From Pseudomonadota bacterium (GTDB lineage Bacteria > Pseudomonadota > Gammaproteobacteria > Xanthomonadales > Xanthomonadaceae), in NCBI GenBank assembly GCA_023399815.1, contig JAEWOJ010000125.1:1-12829 (forward strand): a stretch of 12,829 bases of DNA, in the 5' to 3' direction. The position numbers and the translations under genes were made by a program. Below are positions 1 through 5,772 of this stretch, piece by piece. The notes under the pieces are model-generated. The model was not told the origin of the DNA and searched no databases. It saw only the letters and a list, made by a program, of their open reading frames with translations. Position 1 is the first letter of the stretch, and the number at the start of each line of letters is the position of its first letter.

Positions 1-193
1 GGGCCATACCGATCAAACCCAAATTGCGAACGCTCGTCCCGGAGGCAATCCAGGTAAAGCCCCATCGCGACTGGCGTCGCTCCTACACGCTCCTACACGC
101 GGCTGCACAGGCAAGGGAAAGCCGCCAAGGCGGACACATGCAGGCCCGACGGCCGATAATGCAGCCGCATCACCGCCGCCCTAGGAACGCCCC
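1..193. other. Intergenic leader region before yggS
   Basis: I find no gene start, RNA gene or convincing promoter here. The stretch contains one copy of a dispersed hairpin repeat (listed separately) and ends in the ribosome binding site of the YggS-family gene (AGGA at 183-186, 7 nt before its ATG). The upstream neighbour is outside the window, so whether the first bases belong to a 3' untranslated region cannot be decided. Confidence 0.5.
65..98 (-). repeat. REP-like hairpin repeat, copy 1, with short tandem duplication
   Basis: Positions 65-87 read TCGCGACTGGCGTCGCTCCTACA, given here only to identify the family by its ends TCGCGACTGG and TCGCTCCTACA. They are the exact reverse complement of the element at 5612-5634. 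GCGAC and GTCGC halves can form a short stem with a 4-nt loop. The last ten bases, CGCTCCTACA, are duplicated in tandem (79-88 and 89-98). Short GC-rich hairpin repeats of this kind are common in intergenic DNA of Xanthomonadaceae. No function is shown by the sequence. Confidence 0.75.
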
Positions 194-982
194 ATGACGG
201 ACACCCCCACCCGCCACGACCAGCATGGCCGCTATCCCCGTGCCGAGACCGCCGACGACTTCCGGCACAACCTCGACGTGGTCCATGCGCGCATCGACGC
301 GGCCTGCCGCCGCACCGGGCGCGACCCGGCCGGCGTGAGCCTGCTGCCGGTGAGCAAGACCATCGACGAGGCCCGCATCCGCCAGGCCTACGCCGCCGGC
401 TGCCGCTTCCTCGGCGAGAACAAGGTGCAGGAAGCGCACCACAAGTGGGAGGCGATGCAGGACCTGACCGACCTGCACTGGTCGGTGATCGGCCACCTGC
501 AGACCAACAAGGCCAAGCTGGTGGCGCGCTTCGCCAGCGAGTTCCAGGCGCTGGACAGCCTGCGCCTGGCCGAGACCCTGGACCGCCGCCTGCAGCTGGA
601 AGGCCGCACGCTGGACGTGTTCGTGCAGGTCAACACCTCGGAGGAGGACAGCAAGTACGGCCTGGCCCCGGCCGACGTGCCGGCCTTCGTCCGCGCACTG
701 CCGCAGTTCTCCGCGCTGCGCGTGCGCGGGCTGATGACCCTGGCGCTGTTCTCCGACGATGCCGAGCGCGTGCGCGCCTGCTTCGTGCGCCTGCGCGAAC
801 TGCGCGAGCGCCTGCGCCAGGACGCGCCGGACGGCATCGGCCTGGAGGAGCTGTCGATGGGCATGTCCGGCGACTTCGAGATCGCCATCGAGGAAGGCGC
901 CACCGTGGTCCGCGTCGGCCAGGCGATCTTCGGCGCGCGCGCCATTCCCGACAGCCACTACTGGCCAGCCAGCACCGGCTGA
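194..982 (+). CDS. yggS: YggS/PLPBP family pyridoxal-phosphate homeostasis protein
   Basis: This 262-residue cytosolic protein belongs to the family that binds pyridoxal 5'-phosphate on a single-domain alanine-racemase-like TIM barrel. The family has no known catalytic activity; it keeps PLP levels and amino-acid/keto-acid pools balanced. Visible signatures are the PLP lysine in LLPVSKT (K55), GENKVQEA (75-82), the IGHLQTNK block (99-106), VNTSEEDSKYG near 147-156, and the phosphate-binding segments SMGMSGDFEIAI (221-232) and VGQAIFGAR (241-249). It is about 25 residues longer than E. coli YggS because of a polar N-terminal extension. The ATG has AGGA 7 nt upstream and no better in-frame start follows. 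The companion genes often seen beside yggS (pilT, proC) are not visible in the window. The family assignment is firm; the exact physiological role is inferred. Confidence 0.95.
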   Translation: MTDTPTRHDQHGRYPRAETADDFRHNLDVVHARIDAACRRTGRDPAGVSLLPVSKTIDEARIRQAYAAGCRFLGENKVQEAHHKWEAMQDLTDLHWSVIGHLQTNKAKLVARFASEFQALDSLRLAETLDRRLQLEGRTLDVFVQVNTSEEDSKYGLAPADVPAFVRALPQFSALRVRGLMTLALFSDDAERVRACFVRLRELRERLRQDAPDGIGLEELSMGMSGDFEIAIEEGATVVRVGQAIFGARAIPDSHYWPASTG

Positions 983-1066
983 ACACGCTTCGCCGCGCCG
1001 CGTTCACCCGGCGCAAAGCACTATAGACTGCGCGCCTGCGCTCTCGCTCCGTCACCGGACATACCG

Positions 1067-2125
1067 ATGTTTTCCTGGATCCTGGCCTTCCTGCTCGCAC
1101 TGTCCGTCTGGGGCCTGGCCTCGGCCTGGCTGTGGCTGGTCAAGCGCCGGAAGACCGAGATCCAGCACGGTCTGGCGGCACTGGCCGGCATGCGCTGGCG
1201 CGAGTTCTCGCAGATCGTGCGCCGCGCCATGGCCGAGCAGCGCGGCTTCCAGGACCTGAGCGGCGAGGACAACAGCGACCGCGGCACCAGCAGCGACTTC
1301 CTGATGGAGCGCGGCGACCAGCGCTGGCTGCTGTCCTGCAAGCATGGCCGCGCCTACCGGATCAGCGCACCGGCGATCAACGAACTGGGAGCGGCCGTGC
1401 GCCTGACCGGCGCGGCCGGCGGCATCCTGATCACCGAGGGGCGGGTCGAACGCGACGGCCTGGTCGCCGCGGAAAAGGAATCCATCGAGGTGCTGGACGG
1501 ACGCGTGCTGTGGCATGTCCTCGCGCCCTGCGTTCCCGACGAGACACGCGGGATGGTGGAAGGCATCGCCCGCCGCGAAGCGGTGCGGCAGACCAGCATC
1601 GCCGCGCTCGGCGCGGTGACGGTGGGCCTGCTGGCGGGCATGGGCTACATGACCCTGCGGGTCAACGAGGACCCTTCTCCGCAGGCACCGGCGCTCGCGG
1701 CGGCGGCAACGCCCCGGGCCACCGTTGCCCCCGCTCCCGCGCCGGCCACGCCGACTCCCATGGCGCCGCCGTCGGCAGCCGAAGCCGCCGCCGCGGAACC
1801 GTCACCGGCCCCCGTCGCCGCCACCGGCACCACGAAAGCGACGGAGGCCGCGGACGACCTGCTGGAAGACCCGGACCCGGAAACCCTGCTGCGCTACCAG
1901 CAGGCCGTGTCCAAGAAACTCGCCGCCACGCCCGGCGTGGTCAGCGGCATCTGGCTGACCCGCTCCACCCTGTCGATCGAACGCAGCGCCGACGACGCCA
2001 CGGTGTGGCCACTGATCTGCCGCGAAGTCGAGCACTATCCGGCGCTGCGCACCGTGCGCGTCCAGCTCAACCCGCGCCCCGGCACCGGCGAACCGGTGCG
2101 CTGGCGGCAGTGCAGAACCTTTTGA
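1067..2125 (+). CDS. Membrane protein with Mrr-like restriction-endonuclease-type domain
   Basis: This protein has 352 residues in four parts. (1) An N-terminal hydrophobic helix at about 4-24 is followed by a basic KRRK stretch. (2) A soluble domain at about 35-165 resembles the Mrr_cat/PD-(D/E)xK fold: WREFSQIVRRAM (44-55), an aspartate in SSDFLMERG (D77), then a beta strand ending in LLSCKHG (K92), and GAAGGILITEG (115-125). (3) A second hydrophobic helix at about 178-197 leads into an Ala/Pro-rich linker at 202-258. (4) A C-terminal domain of about 85 residues (265-352) is of no family I recognise. Mrr-type domains usually read Q-C-K or Q-x-K at the catalytic lysine; here it is S-C-K. This may mean altered or lost nuclease activity. 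The start has no strong ribosome binding site, but the first helix supports it. The gene converges on hutC. Function unknown; a role in DNA cleavage is only a family-based possibility. Confidence 0.8.
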   Translation: MFSWILAFLLALSVWGLASAWLWLVKRRKTEIQHGLAALAGMRWREFSQIVRRAMAEQRGFQDLSGEDNSDRGTSSDFLMERGDQRWLLSCKHGRAYRISAPAINELGAAVRLTGAAGGILITEGRVERDGLVAAEKESIEVLDGRVLWHVLAPCVPDETRGMVEGIARREAVRQTSIAALGAVTVGLLAGMGYMTLRVNEDPSPQAPALAAAATPRATVAPAPAPATPTPMAPPSAAEAAAAEPSPAPVAATGTTKATEAADDLLEDPDPETLLRYQQAVSKKLAATPGVVSGIWLTRSTLSIERSADDATVWPLICREVEHYPALRTVRVQLNPRPGTGEPVRWRQCRTF

Positions 2126-2131
2126 AGCAGA

Positions 2132-2211
2132 AACCAGTGGATAGGAACCAGGAACTAGTGGAACAGCGGCTGCTCCCGCTTTTACTAGTTACTGGTTCCT
2201 GTCCACTGGTT
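2132..2211. terminator. Long inverted repeat between convergent genes, probable bidirectional terminator
   Basis: The arms 2132-2159 and 2184-2211 are reverse complements at 26 of 28 positions, with a 24-nt loop. Such a stem lying between two convergent stop codons would end transcription from both sides. The DNA is clearly less GC-rich than the flanking genes and contains an internal 14-bp periodicity (TGGTTCCT at 2193, 2207 and 2221). It is therefore probably a dispersed repeat family serving as a terminator rather than a purpose-built one. Termination is inferred from position and structure. Confidence 0.7.
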
Positions 2212-2228
2212 CCTAGATCTTGGTTCCT
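2193..2228. repeat. 14-bp-periodic TGGTTCCT repeats running into the hutC 3' end
   Basis: Three exact copies of TGGTTCCT start at 2193, 2207 and 2221, exactly 14 bp apart. The second overlaps the hutC stop codon (complement of 2213-2215) and the third lies inside the hutC coding sequence, encoding part of the C-terminal PGTKI. On the other arm of the inverted repeat the complement AGGAACCA occurs at 2143, with a one-mismatch copy 14 bp before it at 2129. The element has probably contributed the last codons of hutC. Confidence 0.7.
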
Positions 2229-2944
2229 GGCGCAAACCGCGCCACCAGGTCGTACGCATCGCCCAGGAACTTCTGCCGCACCCAGGTGATCGGCATTTCG
2301 CCGCGCCAGGTCTGGCGGTCGATCACCAGGCAGGCCGTGCCCACCGGCACCTCCAGCAGCGCGGCCTCGGCGGCGGTGGCGGCCACCGCGCTGATGCGGT
2401 GCTGGCCGCGCGTCCACGACACGTTCTGCAGCAGCCAGCTGCCGGGCGCATGGGTGGAGAAATCCACCTCCAGCGTTTCCGGCACGGCTTCCGGGTTGAT
2501 CAGGCGCCGCTCCAGCGCCAGCGGCCGGCCGTCGGCCAGGTGCAGGCAGCGCATCGCCAGCAGCTCGCCCTCGCCGACCAGCCGCACTTCCTCCGGCACC
2601 GCCGCATCGGCGCGGCGCTGCTGCCGCTCCAGCAACCGGAACCCGTAGCGGTGGCCGCGTTCGTTCACCGCCAGCGCGATGTCGGGAATCTCCAGCGCCA
2701 CCTGTTCCAGGTGCGGCGGCTGCCGCGCCACGAACGAGCCGGCGCGGCGGCGGCGCTCGATCATGCCGCTCTCGGCCAGCGCGGTGAGCACCTTGCTCAC
2801 CGTCATCCGCGAACAGCCGTACTGCGCCATCAGCTCGTGCTCGAACGGGATGCGGAAGCCCGGCATCCATTCGCCGCTGAGGATGCGGCTTTCGATGTCG
2901 CCGCGGATGCGCTGGTTGAGGCTGGGCGCCTTCCTGTTCTTCAC
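2213..2944 (-). CDS. hutC: HutC, GntR-family repressor of histidine utilisation
   Basis: This 243-residue transcriptional repressor matches the usual HutC length. An N-terminal GntR winged helix-turn-helix covers about 8-75: EHELMAQYGCSRMTVSKVL at 35-53 is the recognition unit and RRRRAGSFV at 64-72 the wing. A UTRA ligand-binding domain of the HutC type covers about 90-235, with the typical RLINP and VIDRQTWR segments. In characterised relatives urocanate is the inducer. The start is GTG, read from 2944 leftward. It is preceded by AGGAA 6 nt upstream and lies 19 nt after the hutF stop, so the two genes form one operon and HutC is likely autoregulated through the operator ahead of hutF. The in-frame codons further upstream lie within hutF. 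The C-terminus is partly encoded by a repeat element. Assignment is well supported by neighbours and domain order. Confidence 0.93.
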   Translation of the reverse strand: MKNRKAPSLNQRIRGDIESRILSGEWMPGFRIPFEHELMAQYGCSRMTVSKVLTALAESGMIERRRRAGSFVARQPPHLEQVALEIPDIALAVNERGHRYGFRLLERQQRRADAAVPEEVRLVGEGELLAMRCLHLADGRPLALERRLINPEAVPETLEVDFSTHAPGSWLLQNVSWTRGQHRISAVAATAAEAALLEVPVGTACLVIDRQTWRGEMPITWVRQKFLGDAYDLVARFAPGTKI

Positions 2945-2963
2945 TCTGGATTCCTGCGGGGAG

Positions 2964-4334
2964 TCAGCCCAGTATCCGCTGCAATGCGGCCCGATAGCGC
3001 GCGGCCACTTCGTCGCGGCGCACATGGCGGCCATCGCGCACCCATTGCCGGCCATTGCGCCACACCGAGCGCACCGCACCGCCACGCGCGGCGAACACCC
3101 AGCTGTCCAGCAGCGCATCGCCCGCACGGCCATGCAGCGAGGGATGGTCGGCATCCAGCTCGACCAGGTCCGCCGGCGCGCCGACGGCCAAGCCGGCGGC
3201 CACGCCCAGCGCCTGCGCCGCGCCCTGGTGCGCCTGCTGGTACAGCCAGCGGCCGCTGGACAGCTCGCCCGGCGAGACCACGTTGCGCCCGCGCAGCGCC
3301 AGCCGCTGGCCGTATTCGAGCAGGCGCAGTTCCTCGGCCGCGTCGATCAGCACGTTGGAATCGGAACCGACGCCGAAGCGCCCGCCGTGCTGCACGAACT
3401 CGCGCATCGGGAACAGGCCGTCGCCGAGGTTGGCCTCGGTGATCGGGCACAGGCCGGCCACCGCACCGCTGGCGGCGATGCCGTGCACTTCGTCGGCTTG
3501 CAGATGGGTGGCGTGCACCAGGCACCAGCGTTCATCGACCGGCGCGTGGTCCAGCAGCCAGCGCACCGGACGCTGCCCACTCCAGGCCAGGCAGGCCTCG
3601 ACCTCGCGCACCTGCTCGGCGATGTGGATGTGGATCGGCCCCGGCGCCAGCTCCACCAGCGCCTGCAGTTCCTGCGGCGTGCAGGCGCGCAGGCTGTGCG
3701 GGGCCAGCCCCAGCACCGCGTCCGGCGTGCCGCGCAACGCCTGACGGCAGCCGTCCAGCAGCGCGGCGAAACCGTCGATGTCGTGCAGGAAGCGGCGCTG
3801 CGCCGGCAGCGGCGCGGCACCGCCGAAGTCGCTGTGCGCGTAGAACACCGGCAGCAGGGTCAGGCCCAGCCCGGTGCCGGCGGCCGCCGCCGCGACGCGG
3901 CCAGCCATCCCGGCGTGGTCGGCGTAACGCTGGCCGTCCGGCGCATGGTGCAGGTAGTGGAACTCGCCGACGCGGGTGAAGCCGGATTCCAGCATTTCCA
4001 TATAAGCCTGCTCGGCCACGGCCTGGAAATCGTCCGGGCCGAGCCGGTCGAGGAAGCGGTACATCAGCTCGCGCCAGCTCCAGAAGCTGTCGCCCGAACG
4101 CCCGCCCACCTCGGTCAGCCCGGCCATCGCCCGCTGGAAGGCGTGGCTGTGCAGGTTGCCCAGCCCCGGCACCACCACGCCCAGCGCCTGCGCATCGGCG
4201 CCGGCGGGCACGCCGGCCGTCACCGCGACGATCCGCCCATCCGCGCAATCGATGCGCACGTCGCGCGCCCAGCCCTGCGGCAACAGGGCCTGCGCGGCAT
4301 GGAAGCGGACCGGACTGGAAACCTCGTTCGCCAT
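2964..4334 (-). CDS. hutF: HutF, formimidoylglutamate deiminase
   Basis: This 456-residue zinc-dependent amidohydrolase converts N-formimino-L-glutamate plus water to N-formyl-L-glutamate and ammonia, the step that defines the five-step histidine route. The fold is a (beta/alpha)8 amidohydrolase barrel. The expected residues are all present: the metal pair H62 and H64 in NLHSHAFQR, H237 and E240 in HIHIAEQ, H274 in LVHATHL and D325 in GSDSN. Their spacing agrees with the Pseudomonas enzyme. The start is ATG at 4334, but the GTG directly before it (4337) lies closer to the GGAG at 4346-4349 (8 nt instead of 11) and may be the real start, adding one residue. The gene leads the leftward hutFC operon and diverges from hutI. 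A chlorohydrolase-type deaminase is the only alternative, and the hut context makes it unlikely. Confidence 0.95.
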   Translation of the reverse strand: MANEVSSPVRFHAAQALLPQGWARDVRIDCADGRIVAVTAGVPAGADAQALGVVVPGLGNLHSHAFQRAMAGLTEVGGRSGDSFWSWRELMYRFLDRLGPDDFQAVAEQAYMEMLESGFTRVGEFHYLHHAPDGQRYADHAGMAGRVAAAAAGTGLGLTLLPVFYAHSDFGGAAPLPAQRRFLHDIDGFAALLDGCRQALRGTPDAVLGLAPHSLRACTPQELQALVELAPGPIHIHIAEQVREVEACLAWSGQRPVRWLLDHAPVDERWCLVHATHLQADEVHGIAASGAVAGLCPITEANLGDGLFPMREFVQHGGRFGVGSDSNVLIDAAEELRLLEYGQRLALRGRNVVSPGELSSGRWLYQQAHQGAAQALGVAAGLAVGAPADLVELDADHPSLHGRAGDALLDSWVFAARGGAVRSVWRNGRQWVRDGRHVRRDEVAARYRAALQRILG

Positions 4335-4363
4335 CACTGGACACTCTCCGTTGGTGATGATTA

Positions 4364-4375
4364 TTGTATATACAA
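4364..4375. promoter_or_regulatory. Probable HutC operator in the hutF-hutI divergent gap
   Basis: TTGTATATACAA is a perfect 12-bp palindrome in an A/T-rich island of an otherwise very GC-rich window. It lies in the 61-nt space between the hutF and hutI start codons. HutC-type GntR regulators are known to bind TGTA-N2-TACA palindromes, which this site matches exactly. Only 20 nt separate it from the hutI ATG, so it must overlap or adjoin both promoters, and one bound dimer could silence both arms. The -10 and -35 boxes cannot be fixed with confidence; TACAAT on the minus strand is one possible -10 element for hutF. Confidence 0.85.
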
Positions 4376-4395
4376 ATAAACGCGGAAGGGTGCGC

Positions 4396-5616
4396 ATGCA
4401 CTGCGATACGGTCTGGCACAACGCCCATCTGATGACGCTCGACGATGCCGCGGGCGGCCTCGGCATCGTCCGCGACGGCGTCGTCGCCACGCGCGATGGA
4501 CGCATCGTCCACGTCGGCCCCGCCGCCAGCGCCCCTGCGTTCGACGCCGCGCAGCGCATCGACTGCGAAGGCCGCTGGATCGGCCCCGGCCTGGTCGACT
4601 GCCACACCCACCTGGTCTACGCCGGCAACCGGGCCAACGAATTCGAGCAGCGCCTGCAGGGGGTGAGCTACGCCGACATCGCCCGCGCCGGCGGCGGCAT
4701 CGTCTCCACCGTGCGCGCCACCCGGCAAGCCGACGATGCGGCATTGCTGAAAGCCACCCTGCCCCGGCTGGACGCGATGCTGGCCGAAGGCGTCACCACC
4801 GTCGAGATCAAGTCCGGCTACGGGCTGACACTGGACGACGAGCGCAAGCAACTGCGCGTGGCGAAGCGACTCGCGCAGCTGCGCAGGGTCGAGGTCGTTC
4901 CCACCTTCCTCGGCGCGCACGCGGTGCCGCCGGGACGGCAGGCGCAGGAGTACATCGACGAGGTCTGCGACGTCATGATCCCGGCCATCGCCGCCGAAGG
5001 GCTGGCCGAGGCGGTGGACGTGTTCTGCGAGAACATCGCCTTCTCGCGCGAACAGGCCGCGCAGGTGTTCGCCGCCGCCCACGCGCACGGGCTGAGGGTC
5101 AAGATCCACGCCGAGCAGCTGAGCAACCAGCACGGCGCGGAACTGGCCGCCAAGCACGGCGCGCTGTCGGCCGACCACATCGAGCACCTGGACGAGGCCG
5201 GCATCGCCGCGATGCGCGACGCCGGCACCGTCGCCGTGCTGCTGCCCGGCGCCTACTACTTCACCCGCGACACCACCCCGCCACCGCTGCAGAAACTGCG
5301 CGAGGCCGGCGTGCCGCTGGCGCTGGCCACCGACAGCAACCCCGGCACCTCGCCGCTGACCAGCCCGCTGCTGGCGATGAACATGGCCGCGACCCTGTTC
5401 CGCATGACCGTGGACGAATGCATCGCCGGCTTCACCCGCGAAGCGGCGCGCGCGCTCGGCCGCTTCGATCGCATCGGCCGGCTGGCCACCGGCATGGACG
5501 GCGACCTCGCCCTCTGGGACATCGACGTCCCGGCCGACCTGGTCTACCGCATGGGCTTCAATCCCCTGCATGCCCGCGTGTTCCGCGGGCAGCAGACACA
5601 CCCCGCCTCCCTGTAG
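4396..5616 (+). CDS. hutI: HutI, imidazolonepropionase
   Basis: This 406-residue cytosolic metal-dependent amidohydrolase opens the ring of 4-imidazolone-5-propionate to give N-formimino-L-glutamate, the third step of histidine degradation. Metal-site residues are visible: H70 and H72 in DCHTHLVYAG, H238 in KIHAEQLS, and D313 in LATDSNPGTSP. DHIEHL at 260-265 carries the conserved histidine pair near the active site. The spacing agrees with the Bacillus enzyme. The ATG has GGAAGG at 4384-4389, 6 nt upstream. An in-frame GTG two codons earlier would sit inside or against that site and is less likely. hutI is the first gene of the rightward arm. Its stop codon TAG lies inside a dispersed repeat, so the element forms the 3' end of the gene. 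The length is normal for the family, so no important part has been lost. Confidence 0.97.
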   Translation: MHCDTVWHNAHLMTLDDAAGGLGIVRDGVVATRDGRIVHVGPAASAPAFDAAQRIDCEGRWIGPGLVDCHTHLVYAGNRANEFEQRLQGVSYADIARAGGGIVSTVRATRQADDAALLKATLPRLDAMLAEGVTTVEIKSGYGLTLDDERKQLRVAKRLAQLRRVEVVPTFLGAHAVPPGRQAQEYIDEVCDVMIPAIAAEGLAEAVDVFCENIAFSREQAAQVFAAAHAHGLRVKIHAEQLSNQHGAELAAKHGALSADHIEHLDEAGIAAMRDAGTVAVLLPGAYYFTRDTTPPPLQKLREAGVPLALATDSNPGTSPLTSPLLAMNMAATLFRMTVDECIAGFTREAARALGRFDRIGRLATGMDGDLALWDIDVPADLVYRMGFNPLHARVFRGQQTHPASL

Positions 5617-5728
5617 GAGCGACGCCAGTCGCGACCGAAGCTTGCCCTTTGAATCCCCGTGCATGGATGCACGGGCTGTTGCAGAAGGATCTGCATGAAG
5701 GCCAGTCGCGACTCGCGTCGCTCCTACA
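5612..5728. repeat. Paired REP-like element (inverted repeats plus central hairpin) between hutI and hutH
   Basis: Two copies of the 23-bp repeat stand in opposite orientation at 5612-5634 and 5706-5728, differing at one position. Between them is a perfect hairpin: CCCGTGCAT at 5656-5664, GG, then ATGCACGGG at 5667-5675. The arrangement resembles a bacterial interspersed mosaic element. It fills most of the 156-nt hutI-hutH gap, and its left edge supplies the hutI stop codon. In a transcript the outer arms could pair into a long stem, which could protect upstream mRNA or cause partial termination; neither is shown here. Confidence 0.8.
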
Positions 5729-5772
5729 AGACAGCACCCCATTCCCGCATTGCAATCCACTGGAGTAACCCG

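Noticed and set aside
1003..1027. Promoter for the Mrr-like gene (TTCACC and TATAGA)
   Set aside because: The boxes are only 13 bp apart, too close for a standard sigma-70 promoter. The gene may be cotranscribed with yggS across the 84-nt gap.
2679..4379. A 566-codon plus-strand open frame opposite hutF and hutC
   Set aside because: It is antisense to HutF with all metal ligands intact and to the HutC DNA-binding domain. Its composition is that of a complementary shadow.
5659..5772. Upstream ATG for hutH
   Set aside because: It lies inside the repeat element, lacks a ribosome binding site, and the extra 38 residues do not resemble the family. The ATG at 5773 has GGAGTAA at the right distance.
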